From: Ensifer oleiphilus
Lineage (GTDB): Bacteria; Pseudomonadota; Alphaproteobacteria; Rhizobiales; Rhizobiaceae
Reading direction: 5' to 3'
NCBI RefSeq assembly: GCF_013371465.1
Contig: NZ_JABWDU010000011.1
Coordinates: 62,001 to 126,000 of the forward strand
Length of the DNA stretch: 64,000 bases
The notes beneath the pieces were generated by a model. The model was not told the DNA's origin. It was given only the letters and a program-made list of their open reading frames with translations, and searched no databases. Both the position numbers and the translations under genes were made by a program. This document shows, piece after piece, positions 36,020 to 46,500 of the stretch (position 1 is the first letter of the stretch; each line of letters starts with the position of its first letter).

Positions 36020-36955
36020 TTGAGCTTCTCTTCCGCAGCCGTTGAGGCCGCAAGCGTAGATCTGTGGCGAAGTTTCGCGATCTGCGGAGTGCTTGGGTTT
36101 GTGCTCGGCTTCGTCATGAACCGAAGCTCGATTTGCACCGTGACCGCCGCTAATGACCTTGTAATCGCGCGGAAACCCGCAAGGCTCATCGCTTTGTTTG
36201 AATGCGCGGTCTGGGCTGCTTTGGTCTATACATTGCTTGAGAAGGCGCCAACGATAAGGGAAGGATGGCTCGACGTCGGCCTTATAATCCCAGCGGCTTT
36301 CTTGCTTGGAGTGGGTACCTATGCCAATGGGGCTTGTATTTTTGGCTCCGTAGGTCACCTCGGCGATGGAGATGTCGCCTTCGCCTTCACATTTATAGGC
36401 ATTCTGGTCGCTATACATGTAGAAGCTTTTTTTGGCCTAATTTCAGATCAGCCAGCCGTGAGTAGTGCGCCGCCTTTAGGCTCACTGCACCTCGCTTTAC
36501 TGCTGGCGCTGATGCTTCTGCTGAGACTCCTTCTCGGTGGCCATAAGCACCCGGAGTTCAGGCGCCTCTCCTGGTCTATGGCATCTGTCGGAATCACATC
36601 GACGGCATTGGCGTCGATCGCCTCAGGGTTCTCGATAACGACATCAGTAGGGTCCACGACGTCGATACCTTATGCCGGTGTCGCAATTTCGCTTTGCATG
36701 GTTGTCGGGAGCTTTGTATCGGCACGCATAAAGAGACGTCGTATCATGCTGAATTGGCCCGATTCCGAAACTATGCTGAGGAAGACAGGGAGCGGAATAC
36801 TAATGGGCTCTGGGGCTCTGCTGATACCAGGAGGCAACGACACATTGCTCTTGGTAGGACTCCCGATGGGCGCGTGGCAAGCGGCGATCGCATATATATT
36901 TTTCGTTGCGACAGTGAGCGTTCTGATCGGTGCGCGCCGCACGAAACAGGTATAG
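36020..36955 (+). CDS. YeeE/YedE-family (sulphur compound) membrane transporter
   Basis: A 311-residue polytopic membrane protein with about eight to nine helices. The signature FVLGFVMNRSSICTVTAAND with a conserved cysteine and the second half-site GVGTYANGACIFGSVGHLGD identify the YeeE/YedE (TsuA/PmpA) family. Members import thiosulphate or other reduced sulphur compounds. The third motif (GSGALLIPGGNDTLLLVGLP) is also present. TTG 36020 is 7 bases after AAGGAG; TTG 36014 is too close. No sulphur enzyme gene is adjacent, so the substrate is open. Confidence 0.82.
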   Translation: MSFSSAAVEAASVDLWRSFAICGVLGFVLGFVMNRSSICTVTAANDLVIARKPARLIALFECAVWAALVYTLLEKAPTIREGWLDVGLIIPAAFLLGVGTYANGACIFGSVGHLGDGDVAFAFTFIGILVAIHVEAFFGLISDQPAVSSAPPLGSLHLALLLALMLLLRLLLGGHKHPEFRRLSWSMASVGITSTALASIASGFSITTSVGSTTSIPYAGVAISLCMVVGSFVSARIKRRRIMLNWPDSETMLRKTGSGILMGSGALLIPGGNDTLLLVGLPMGAWQAAIAYIFFVATVSVLIGARRTKQV

Positions 36956-37107
36956 AGCGACAGGCTGCTCCGGCCGGAAACAGGGATCGCAAGTCTCTCT
37001 GGGATCTCCGGACTTCCCGGATTCGCGACTTTCCCTACACCAAGGAATAATGGACACTTTCGCCTGGGTTGCTCACACTCGGAGCGACGAACGCGAGAGA
37101 ATTGATC

Positions 37108-40100
37108 ATGCAAATCGATCTGGACCGCGTCCTGAGGTCGTTGCCGTCTATCCTTTGGACGGCGGGGTGCAACGGGGAGGTAGATTTCGCGAGCCAACGC
37201 TGGTTCGATTACACGGGCCAGCGCCACGCGGATGCGCTAGGGTCCGCTTGGCAGCAAGCTTTTCATCCACGCGACCTGCATGCATTGCAGGAACGTTGGC
37301 AACTTCTGTTAATTTCTGGTACCTCCGGCGAATTTACAGCCCGTGTCCGATCTGTCGACCGCGGTTTCCGTCTCCTTTCAGTTCAGTTTGGTCCGATCCG
37401 GGATGATGGAGGCAAAGTTGTAAAATGGTGCGCCTTCGCCAGCGACACCCCCAATTCACTCTGCAGCGAAGACAAGCGCCAAATCGAGCTCTCCAAGCTA
37501 GTCGCAAGCATACCGGTACCCGCTATTGTCACTTTGCCGTCTGGAGAGATCGAAACGGCAAATCAGCTGGCGCATGATGACTTCGGTGACGGGTTCGCGG
37601 GCTTTAGTCGCTGGGACGCTCCTGCAGACCGCCATTCTGGTGAATCTGAACATGCGCTCGTTGCACGGAACGATGGCTTGCTGAGTAGCTACAACAGCGA
37701 AGGACGGTATCGTCGAGGAGATGGAACCTATCGGTGGTTCAATACACTCGGGGTGCCTGTGACCGATAATGAGGGCCATATATCACGTTGGTTGCATTTG
37801 CTCATCGACATCGACGAGGGAAAGCTGGCGGGGGACGCGCTTCGTGACTGTCAGCGCGGAGCACGAATGCTTGTGGACTGCATTCCATGTGGGATCGAGG
37901 CCCTCTCACCCGACGGCAAAACTGAGTTCGTTAATGCTTATGCCGCGAAATACTTCGGCAAATCAGTTGCGGAGCTGAGACAAACGGGACTTGCTTCCTT
38001 CATACACCCCCAAGATCTGCCTCGGGTGCTTGAAGCCGCCACTTTGTCTACAGAAACGGGCGCTCCATTCGACATGGAGTTTCGGTTCCTGCACAGTTCG
38101 GGCAACTACCGCTGGTTTCACGTTCGCGGATCTCCACTTAGAGATTCAAGTGGAAATATCGTTCGTTGGTATGCGGTGCACATCGATATCGACGATCAGA
38201 AGCGCGCTGAGTATGCACTGCTTCAAAGTGATTTTAACTCCAAGCTTACGGTCAACAACATACCTGCAATGGCGTGGTCCTCTCGCACCGACGGCGCTGC
38301 GGACTTCCTGAGCCAATACTATCTTGATTACATCGGCAGTTCGGCGCCAGCGGCCGAGGGATGGCAGTGGGCCTCGGCAGTTCACCCAGACGATCTCCCA
38401 AGCCTGATTGAAAAATGGCAGGTCATTATGGCTTCGGGAAGGTCCGGAGAAGCGGAAGCCCGTATTCGCAGATTCGATGGCGAATATCGTTGGTTTCTCT
38501 TCCGCGGCTATCCTTTGCGCGATAGCTCGAGCAATATCGTGAAATGGTACGGCGTCAATACCGATATTGATGATCTCAAGCGGGCTGAAGCCAATCTGTC
38601 GCGTGAAAAACACTTGCTCGAGATTATCGCATCTGGTTCCCCAGTTCGCGAGGTTTTGACCGCTCTATGCAAATTTGTCGAAGAGAGCACGACGCATTGC
38701 TACTGTGACATCCATCCGATCGACTGGAGTGTTCCCGCTATCGAGTACAGTGTCGCACCGTCATTGCCCGCCGAGTACACCGAACCGATTGCCGGGATCT
38801 CACTGAGCGGTGACGGCATACCGTGCGCCATCGCCGCGCGGGAAAAAATTCAGGTCGTCGCTGAGGACATGGACTCAGATCCGCGCTGGCAAGACACGCC
38901 GGTTCGAATTCATGTTCTGAAGCATGGCCTGAGGTCCGTGTGGAGCACGCCTATTTGTGCCAGGGATGGCCACGTCCTCGGCACGCTTTGCGTCTATCAG
39001 CGGCAACCTGCAGTTCCTTCCCCCAAGCACCAGAACATCATCGCGCACGCGACGCACATGGCGAGCATTGCGATTGAGCGGTCCCGGACGGAAGCAGCCT
39101 TGCGTCGCAGTGAGACTGTGCTGACCGAGGCACAACAACTCAGTTCCACGGGCAGCTTCTCCTGGCTCGTTGACACTGAGAAAGTGTTCTTTTCTAGAGA
39201 ACTGTACCGAATTTTCGAGTACGAACAGAACGAGCCGATGACGGTAGCCAAAGTCCGTTCGCGAGTTCATCCAGAAGACCTACCGCTACTTTCGGCGCAG
39301 ATGGCCCGAGTGCGTGGAGGGCAAAGCTACATTGGATACGAAATCCGGCTGCGAATGCCTGACGGGCGCGTGAAAAACGTAAGAACGTTCGGACGCGTGA
39401 TTACACACCAAGACGGGCAACTTGAATGTTTGGCCGCGGTGCAGGATACGACGGAGCTTCGCGCTGCCGATGAGGCACTTGGTAGAGCCCGCGCAGAACT
39501 GGCGCATGTCTCAAGAGTGAGCAGCCTTGCAGTATTGACGGCGTCGATCGCTCATGAGGTGAATCAACCTCTATCTGGCATTATAACAAATGCTAATACC
39601 TGTCTCCGCTTCCTGGCTACTGATCCACCAAATATCGATAGTGCCCGCGAAACCGCGCGCCGTACGATCCGGGACGGTAACAGAGCTGCCGACGTGATTG
39701 TGAGGCTGCGAGCACTATTCAGCAACCGCGAAGCAGAATTTGAAGCCGTTGACCTCAACGCGGCGGTCCAAGAAGTCTTGGCACTGTTGCGTGGCGAATT
39801 GCAGCGGGGAAATGTTGCGGTGACCACCGATTTGGACACTGGGCTACACCGTGTCCTTGGAGACCGAATTCAGTTGCAGCAGGTAATCATGAACCTAGTG
39901 CGAAACGCACTCGATGCAATGGCGAACGTCAGTGATCGTCTGAGGAGACTCTCAATCAAGACGGCACACCTCTCAAACGGCCAGGTGCGGCTTTCCGTCC
40001 GAGATTCGGGAGGCGGTTTTGGCCCAGAGGGAAGTGGGAGGATTTTCGATCCATTCTACACCACGAAGAACGACGGCATGGGCATTGGCCTTTCCGTCTG

Positions 40101-40221
40101 CCGTTCCATCGTTCAGAGGCATAATGGATTCCTCTGGGCAAACGAGAACAGAGAGCATGGCGTGACATTAGCGTTTTCGATACCGGCATATTCTGAAGAA
40201 GCCGACGCCCAGACGGGGTGA
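37108..40221 (+). CDS. multi-PAS/GAF sensor histidine kinase
   Basis: A 1037-residue cytoplasmic-looking sensor. Four PAS domains run from the N-terminus to about residue 494; each ends in a PAC-type RWFxxxGxPxRD motif, for example YRWFHVRGSPLRDSSGNIVR and YRWFLFRGYPLRDSSSNIVK. A GAF domain (about 497-660, STPICARDGHVLGTLCVYQ) and a fifth PAS (about 667-788) follow. HisKA with the phospho-acceptor His in ASIAHEVNQPLSG (about 814) and a complete HATPase (LVRNALDAM, DSGGGFGPEGS, GMGIGLSVCRSI) end the protein. The transmitter closely resembles that of the 1862-residue kinase. No adjacent regulator; FixJ-type partners are usual for this kinase class. An upstream in-frame start at 37069 is possible. 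Confidence 0.88.
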   Translation: MQIDLDRVLRSLPSILWTAGCNGEVDFASQRWFDYTGQRHADALGSAWQQAFHPRDLHALQERWQLLLISGTSGEFTARVRSVDRGFRLLSVQFGPIRDDGGKVVKWCAFASDTPNSLCSEDKRQIELSKLVASIPVPAIVTLPSGEIETANQLAHDDFGDGFAGFSRWDAPADRHSGESEHALVARNDGLLSSYNSEGRYRRGDGTYRWFNTLGVPVTDNEGHISRWLHLLIDIDEGKLAGDALRDCQRGARMLVDCIPCGIEALSPDGKTEFVNAYAAKYFGKSVAELRQTGLASFIHPQDLPRVLEAATLSTETGAPFDMEFRFLHSSGNYRWFHVRGSPLRDSSGNIVRWYAVHIDIDDQKRAEYALLQSDFNSKLTVNNIPAMAWSSRTDGAADFLSQYYLDYIGSSAPAAEGWQWASAVHPDDLPSLIEKWQVIMASGRSGEAEARIRRFDGEYRWFLFRGYPLRDSSSNIVKWYGVNTDIDDLKRAEANLSREKHLLEIIASGSPVREVLTALCKFVEESTTHCYCDIHPIDWSVPAIEYSVAPSLPAEYTEPIAGISLSGDGIPCAIAAREKIQVVAEDMDSDPRWQDTPVRIHVLKHGLRSVWSTPICARDGHVLGTLCVYQRQPAVPSPKHQNIIAHATHMASIAIERSRTEAALRRSETVLTEAQQLSSTGSFSWLVDTEKVFFSRELYRIFEYEQNEPMTVAKVRSRVHPEDLPLLSAQMARVRGGQSYIGYEIRLRMPDGRVKNVRTFGRVITHQDGQLECLAAVQDTTELRAADEALGRARAELAHVSRVSSLAVLTASIAHEVNQPLSGIITNANTCLRFLATDPPNIDSARETARRTIRDGNRAADVIVRLRALFSNREAEFEAVDLNAAVQEVLALLRGELQRGNVAVTTDLDTGLHRVLGDRIQLQQVIMNLVRNALDAMANVSDRLRRLSIKTAHLSNGQVRLSVRDSGGGFGPEGSGRIFDPFYTTKNDGMGIGLSVCRSIVQRHNGFLWANENREHGVTLAFSIPAYSEEADAQTG

Positions 40222-40436
40222 GTGGCCTCGTTCGCTAGCAACCGCTTCGGGGTGGACAGTCCGTATTGTCCCGCCAAACAAACCTTCAATACAACATCCA
40301 GGTCGAACGCGGGCTTATCCACATAAACAATATGATACAAAAAATGCCGGTCGTCGAAACATTGAGCAAACATGCTGAGGCTATCGATTTAGAGCAGGTT
40401 GAATAAACCGCTATCGAAATCGAAAGGAAGTGTTCA

Positions 40437-40838
40437 ATGAAGTCACGCAGTTTGCCTGGCCATTCCACTGTGGGTACGAATAACTTGGAAGCGGCGGCGA
40501 CGTTTTATGACAAGCTGTTTGCTGTTTTTGGCGTAGGGCGTATCCTCGTCCAGCCTGGTAGGGCCGTATACTTCGGAGACAAGGCGCTCGAATTTGGAGT
40601 GATAAAGCCGTTCGATGGTCGTGATGCCAAGGTTGGCAATGGTAACATGGTGGCCTTCGAGGCACGCTCACGAGCCCAGGTCCACGAAGTTCATGCGGTG
40701 GCAATAGCCAACGGTGGCTCCTGCGAGGGCGTACCCGGTCCGCGTGGAGAGAGTGACGATGGGCCGTATTGCGCGTACTTCCGCGACCCCGAGGGTAACA
40801 AGTTCTTGGTATATCGAAAGGGCCCGGACGAAGTATGA
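40437..40838 (+). CDS. VOC-family (glyoxalase-like) protein
   Basis: A 133-residue vicinal-oxygen-chelate protein. The pattern GHSTVGTNNLEAAATFYDKL at the start, a central FEARSRAQVHEVHAVAIANG helix and the C-terminal YCAYFRDPEGNKFLVY with the metal-binding region are typical. Members include glyoxalases, dioxygenases and resistance proteins; the substrate is unknown. GGAAG lies before ATG 40437. It stands alone downstream of the kinase gene. Confidence 0.85.
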   Translation: MKSRSLPGHSTVGTNNLEAAATFYDKLFAVFGVGRILVQPGRAVYFGDKALEFGVIKPFDGRDAKVGNGNMVAFEARSRAQVHEVHAVAIANGGSCEGVPGPRGESDDGPYCAYFRDPEGNKFLVYRKGPDEV

Positions 40839-40899
40839 ATGCACGATCAGTTCGTGATGGAGCCGCTCGGCCAATTTAATGCCGGGCGGCCAGAGTCAA

Positions 40900-41634
40900 T
40901 CACGCAGAGGCTGCTGTGGTTGACCCGATCGGTAGCCACACGTGGACTCCTGGAGGGGCATGAAGGCATCCGCCGATAGCAAATTTCCCTCCTTGATTTT
41001 CCACTATATGTCGCACAACGGCCATTCCCCGCATCGCAGATTCGACCGAGCAGTATTCCTTTCCACCAGCGCGTGATGAATATTCGCGCTCGTTCCGCTT
41101 TGAAACTGATAAGCGGATCATGGGACGGATCGGTTCCGTTAACAGATCGACTCCGGCCGAAATCACAACTTCGCCACCGTTTGGCATCCCGGTCCGCGCG
41201 TCAAGAACCAGACTAAGCAGTGCCCGCACCATTAATTGCTGGTCGCAATAGATAGGGGGAAGGTTGCGCGGCACCTCGAACCGCGGGCAGACGTCCGTGG
41301 AAAGTGCGCTTCTAAGGGCTGGCTCTAGAGAGGCGAGAAACTGGGCCACATCGATATTCACTGGCCTGAGCTGTCGAGGGTTAGCGTAATCCAGAAGCTG
41401 GCGGACCAACAACCGTGACAGAAGCATACAGGCGATACCTAGATCGTAACGTCTTCGCTCCTCAGGAGACGCGAAACTCTCTTTCTGAAGGTCAGTAAAC
41501 ACTTCCACAACAGAAGCGAGGAGGGCGTTCAGATCGACCGCCACAGACTCGATGACACGTCGCTGAGCATGGCCCTCTCTCTTAGCTGGTTTCTTTAATC
41601 GATAGCGTATTTTTGCGGCAAGTTTCTCAGCCAT
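40900..41634 (-). CDS. histidine-kinase-like protein with degenerate ATPase domain
   Basis: A 244-residue protein resembling the transmitter of a sensor kinase. A helical dimerisation-like region (about residues 30-90) lacks a recognisable H-box. The C-terminal half follows the HATPase layout (LPPIYCDQQLMVRALLSLVL, then VVRHIVENQGGKFAIGG and GVHVWLPIG) but lacks the N-box asparagine and the DxGxG motif. It is therefore probably inactive as a kinase and may bind or sequester another signalling protein. Compare the HATPase-only protein at 42531. Confidence 0.55.
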   Translation of the reverse strand: MAEKLAAKIRYRLKKPAKREGHAQRRVIESVAVDLNALLASVVEVFTDLQKESFASPEERRRYDLGIACMLLSRLLVRQLLDYANPRQLRPVNIDVAQFLASLEPALRSALSTDVCPRFEVPRNLPPIYCDQQLMVRALLSLVLDARTGMPNGGEVVISAGVDLLTEPIRPMIRLSVSKRNEREYSSRAGGKEYCSVESAMRGMAVVRHIVENQGGKFAIGGCLHAPPGVHVWLPIGSTTAASA

Positions 41635-41697
41635 ATCGGGTTCTCCTCATTTGAGGGCTCGCCTCATGAAAAAGACTGCTCCGGTCTACCAAGCGCC

Positions 41698-42072
41698 TTA
41701 AAATTGTCTTTGGGGTACGAACAGGCAGGTGGTACGGCCATCATCCGCACCGGCAGCCGAGCACCAGTGATATACCCCGTCCGGGCTCTGCTTGATGCGA
41801 CTATCTTCATAGCTAATCACCTCGCCGGTTTGCACGATCACATATCCCTGGGGATGCTCGGAAACCGCGTGCCCGGTTACCTTCCGACAGTCGTAGCCGG
41901 AACAGCAAGCCGAAGGGTAAGACCAGCCGTAGGGTTGCCCAGCGGAGGGCTCGGCATCGTGAGCATTTGCTGCTGCTGAGGTAGTCGACAGAATAGACAT
42001 GCCAGCAGCAAAGATGTGCAGTGTGCGCCTTGAGCGCCCTGAATATGGGGTCCATGAAGGCAAGTTCATCAC
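41698..42072 (-). CDS. secreted Cys-containing hypothetical protein
   Basis: A 124-residue protein with an N-terminal signal region (about residues 15-40, RTLHIFAAGMSILSTTSAAA, cleavage near ANAHD). The mature part has five cysteines (SACCSGYDCRKV, HWCSAAG, RTTCLFVPQ), suggesting disulphide bonds in the periplasm. The motif YPSACCSGYDCRKV is reminiscent of small rhizobial exported proteins of unknown function. It lies downstream of an AT-rich promoter region. No function can be given. Confidence 0.62.
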   Translation of the reverse strand: MMNLPSWTPYSGRSRRTLHIFAAGMSILSTTSAAANAHDAEPSAGQPYGWSYPSACCSGYDCRKVTGHAVSEHPQGYVIVQTGEVISYEDSRIKQSPDGVYHWCSAAGADDGRTTCLFVPQRQF

Positions 42073-42530
42073 TCGACTCCTTCCATGTTATCCAGGCAAT
42101 AGTCGAGTAATATTAGAGTTTTGACTATTACACAATGGTATAGTCTCGGACGTTAGCAACGAATGGAGCTATGTGTCCATTACCTATACCAATGTACAAT
42201 GTACTAAATACGTACATTAATATTATATATTCTAGTCGAAGGCGCTTCCGGCGCATAATCAACAGTGTTTACAGAGACCCAGCCGTCGACGCGGTGCCCG
42301 TGGCACTGCTTTTCGCGAGGCGGCAATCGCAAATTCGCTCGGAAGTCGACTTACTCGCGCAGTCGCGACCTTGAGCGAGAGGACGCAGGCGGGCCGCTCC
42401 TCCCACAGCCTGCGTCCTCACCTTTAGTCCCGGAGGTGAGGGCCGTGGGAGCCGACGCGCGCTGCGCTAGCAATGTAGCGCGCACTAAAGCCGCGAAACT
42501 TCGTAAGCTGAGAAACGAAAGGCAACTGTT
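42073..42530. other. AT-rich divergent gap
   Basis: No gene was found. The left part is strongly AT-rich (42100-42235) and should hold promoters for the secreted protein and perhaps for the ATPase-domain gene. Confidence 0.45.
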
Positions 42531-43049
42531 ATGACGCGCACTATGGGTCACACAAAATTGCCGGTGTCGACTGACCAGGCCACCTTGGTTTCGAGCTCCG
42601 TCGACGTTTCTGCCTGTCTCGTCGAGCTGGCGGAAATGTTCAGGGCCAGGCTCACGCCAAACGTCAGTTTAGAGGTTGAGACTGATGCACGCATACTGCG
42701 TGTAGGGTGTAGAAAGGAAGATCTGCAAATCGCCGTCATGCTACTCTTGCAGAATGCGCGTGAAGCGTTGCCGATGGGAGGACGAATTTCCTTATCTGCG
42801 ACCTGCAGTGCCAGTCCTTCAGTTAAGGCGGAAGTCGAGATTTCCGTGAGAGATAATGGCATCGGCATGCCTCGTCAGACGTTGATCCAGGCAACCGTTC
42901 CCTATTTTACCACGAAATCCAACGGTCTCGGTGGCTTCGGCTTGCCGCTGGTCGAGGAATTCGCCCGATCTGTCGGCGGACGAATTCAACTGGAAAGTGA
43001 ACCGACTGTAGGTACTCTTGCGAGAATACATCTTCCGATAGCGGGGTAG
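42531..43049 (+). CDS. stand-alone HATPase domain protein (kinase-like)
   Basis: A 172-residue protein made almost only of a GHKL ATPase domain. The N-box (VMLLLQNAREALPMGG), G1 box (VRDNGIGMP), F-box (PYFTTKSNGLGGFGLPLV) and G2 are intact, so it should bind ATP. It lacks a sensor domain and a phospho-acceptor histidine, so it cannot autophosphorylate alone. It could be an anti-sigma-like or partner kinase, or it could phosphorylate in trans. GAAAGG precedes ATG 42531. It is not obviously a fragment because start and stop are clean. Confidence 0.75.
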   Translation: MTRTMGHTKLPVSTDQATLVSSSVDVSACLVELAEMFRARLTPNVSLEVETDARILRVGCRKEDLQIAVMLLLQNAREALPMGGRISLSATCSASPSVKAEVEISVRDNGIGMPRQTLIQATVPYFTTKSNGLGGFGLPLVEEFARSVGGRIQLESEPTVGTLARIHLPIAG

Positions 43050-43550
43050 AAGGGCGTTTCTCCGTCCTGTCGCGTGGCCTATGGGCTTGCGGTGTCCGAC
43101 ATGGCATACGCAGCCGCGCTTTCCAAATGCGTGTCAGAGAGGCTAAAGAGCAGGGGCGAACGGCGCTGTCGGAGGGTTGGCGGCACTAAGGTGGTCACAT
43201 CTGCGCCGCTCGGTGGCGGTAGGTCTGCTGGGGATTCCACTGACGGCTTACGGTTGAAATTCAGTGAGACGACCAAGCCGCGGTGCACCGCTGGATTGAG
43301 GCCATCGCAACATGAGCGACGCGGCTGCTGCTGAGGTCTCGGACCAAGCATTCCGTTGCTCGCGCCACTGCTCCAGGCATGCTGTGCATTAGCCGTCAGC
43401 GAATACTTGCCCAAGGAAAACGGGCGGCGAATGCTACATCGAGGCGAGCGTCCGCCCCGAACAGATAGTTACCTCCTTTAGGATAGGAAGAAGAAGCGGA
43501 AGCGTTGGACGCAATCCCGGAACAGACATGTGCAGGCGCTTAATCGAAAA
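43050..43550. other. gene-free stretch
   Basis: About 500 bases without a recognisable gene. A minus-strand frame at 43079-43414 has no ribosome site or family resemblance. Confidence 0.45.
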
Positions 43551-43577
43551 CAGCCCCGTCGGATTTCGACGGGGCTG
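43551..43577 (-). terminator. intrinsic terminator of the RND efflux operon
   Basis: CAGCCCCGTCG pairs perfectly with CGACGGGGCTG across a 5-base loop. On the minus strand the stem is followed by TTTT. It lies 13 bases after the stop of the RND permease gene. Confidence 0.88.
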
Positions 43578-43589
43578 ATGTAGGTTGAC

Positions 43590-46500
43590 TCATTCCGCGG
43601 GTTGAGAGCCTACGCTGACATGCTTCTCGGAAGCGGTCAGTCGTCGCAGGATGATATAGAACACCGGCGTCAGGAATAAGCCGAACAGTGTAACTCCGAG
43701 CATCCCGGCAAATACCGTGACCCCAGTTGCAAACCGGACTTCCGCGCCAGCGCCATGTCCAATCAGGAGCGGAACGGAACCAGCAATAAAGGCGACTGAC
43801 GTCATTATGATTGGCCGCAGTCGCAGTCGGCACGCCTCCAAAGCAGCTTCGATTGCGGACTTACCCTGATGTTCAAGCTCGCGCGCAAACTCCACGATCA
43901 AGATTGCGTTCTTGCACGCAAGGCCCATGAGCACGACCAAGCCAACCTGGACGAACACATTGTTGTCACCACCTGTGAGCCAGACGCCAAACAGAGCAGA
44001 GAACATGCATACAGGTACGATCAGGATGACCGACAAAGGCAATGTCCAGCTTTCGTACAGAGAGGCCAGCACCATGAACACCAGGAGGGCCGCAATGGGG
44101 AAGACAATTGCCGATGAATTGCTCTGACTGACCTGTTGATAGCTGAGGTCGGTCCATTCGAGCTCAATCCCGGCAGGAAGGTTCTCCTTCGCAAGTTCGG
44201 TTATCTTCGTGATGACCTGCGAGGACGACAGGATCCGAGGGTCCGAGTCGCCGATAAGGTCGGCGGCCGGAAATCCGTTGTATCGCACTACGGGATCGGG
44301 ACCGAATGTGGGGATAATGTTGATCATAGACCCGATCGGAACCATTTCCCCCATGCCATTCCGGATCTTCATATTGCCGATACTTTCAGCTTGTTGACGG
44401 AACGATGCATCCGCCTGGGCTACTACGCGGTAGACACGTCCGAAGCGGGTGAAGTCGTTGATGTATGCTGACCCTAGATAGGTCTGCAGAGTTTCGAAGA
44501 GATCCGTGAGGAGAACGCCTTGGGCCTTTGCCTTCGCGCGATCGATCTTGATCTCGAGTTGAGGGATGTTCGCCTGGTATGACGTGACGGGATAGGTCAT
44601 TCCCGGGGTCTGGGCGATGACCCCCTGCATCTTGTTAACTGCCTGCTGCAGCGCGGCATAGCCAAGCCCACCTCGGTCTTTCAAATATAGGGAGTATCCA
44701 GAACCGTTTCCAAGTCCCTGGATCGGAGGCGGCATAAGAGCATAGGAGAACCCCTCCTTGATGCCGGATAGCTTGCCGTTGAGCTCAGCATTGATTTCTT
44801 GGGCCGAACGGTGGCGTTCACTGAACGGCTTGAGAATAACATATGATGCCGTAACGTTCGGCGTGTTGACGAGTTGCAGGGCATTCAGGCCCACATACGA
44901 AGAAATGGAAGCCACGCCGTCTACAGAACGCGCAATCTCATCCATCTTGTTCGCAACTTCGTTGGTTCGTCCGAGGGAAGCCCCCTCCGGCAACTTTGCG
45001 CCGGTGAAGAGATAGAGCTTGTCTTGCGTGGGAATGAACCCGCCTGGAACAAGTTGGAAGAATGCTGCCGTCGCGCCGAGTAGCAGCATGTAGATAAACA
45101 TGACCGGACCACGTCGGCCGAAGGACCTCTTGACCGTACGTTCATAGCCTTCGGCTGATTTGTCGAAGAATCGATTGAAGGCGCGGAAGAACCGACCGAA
45201 AACTACATCAATGCCGCGAGATAAGCGGTCCTTCGGCGCATGGTGATCGCGAAGAAGCTTCGCTGCGAGGGCAGGCGAAAGCGTCAAGGAGTTGAAGGCT
45301 GAGATCACCGTGGAAATTGCGATTGTTACCGCGAACTGCTTGTAGAACTGTCCTGTGACACCCGACAGAAATGTCATGGGGATGAATGCAGCGCAGAGAA
45401 CCAGACCAATAGCGATAATCGGTCCCGACACCTCCTTCATTGCCGCGTAGGCCGCTTCACGGGGTGATAATCCCTGGGCGATAAAGCGCTCTACGTTCTC
45501 AACAACAACGATGGCATCGTCGACCACGATACCGATCGCAAGCACCAGGCCGAAAAGCGTTAGGGTGTTGATCGAAAACCCGAGCAGATAAAGGAAGGCA
45601 AACGTGCCGACGATCGATACTGGAACGGCAACGAGAGGGATGACCGAAGCCCGCCACGTCTGCAGAAAGACGATGACGACGAGAACGACCAATACCACCG
45701 CTTCGAGCAAGGTACTTTGGACGGCTGCGATAGAATCCCGAACGAAGACCGTGGGATCCCAAGTAGCGCGGTAGATGATGCCCTTTGGAAAGTTCTTGGA
45801 GATTTCGTCCAGTTTTTCATACACCGCGCCCGCGACGCCGAGAGCGTTCGCCCCGGGTGAAAGGAAAATGCCCACCATCGCGGCGTTCTGGTTGTCGTCC
45901 TTGGTCCGCATAGTGTAGTCGCCGGAACCAAGCTCGATACGGGCGACATCAGACAGCTTTACCATCTGCCCAACGTCGCCGCTCTTCAAGATGATATCGC
46001 CAAATTCCTGTTCAGTGTGCAGGCGACCGGCAACATTGATCGAAAGCAGAAAGTCTGTGGTCGTCGGCGAAGGTTCCGCCCCGAGTTGACCTGCTGACAC
46101 CTGGACGTTCTGTTCGCGAATAGCCTTGAGGACGTCGCCAGCGGTGAGGCCGACGGTTGAGAGCTTGTTCGGATCCAACCAAACACGCATGGCGTAATCA
46201 CCTGCGCCATAAGCAACCACGTCCCCAATGCCGGTAATGCGTGAGAGTTCATCTTTCACATTGAGGCGGATGAAATTGCGCAAATAGAGTGGGTCGTAAG
46301 AGTTGTCTGGCGACGTGATGCTGACATACATCAGCGGGGTCGGCGACTGCTTCTGGGTAGTTACGCCAATCTGCCTAACGGCATCCGGCAACCGACTCAA
46401 AGCTTGGCTGACGCGGTTCTGCACGCGGACTGCTGCGGTGTCAGGATCGATGCCCGGCCAGAACGTAACGACGATCTGCAGCGAGCCGTCGGACCCCGCA

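Noticed and set aside
43079-43414. 111-residue minus-strand frame in the gap before the RND operon
   Set aside because: Pro/Ser-rich composition without a ribosome site, family pattern or conserved context.
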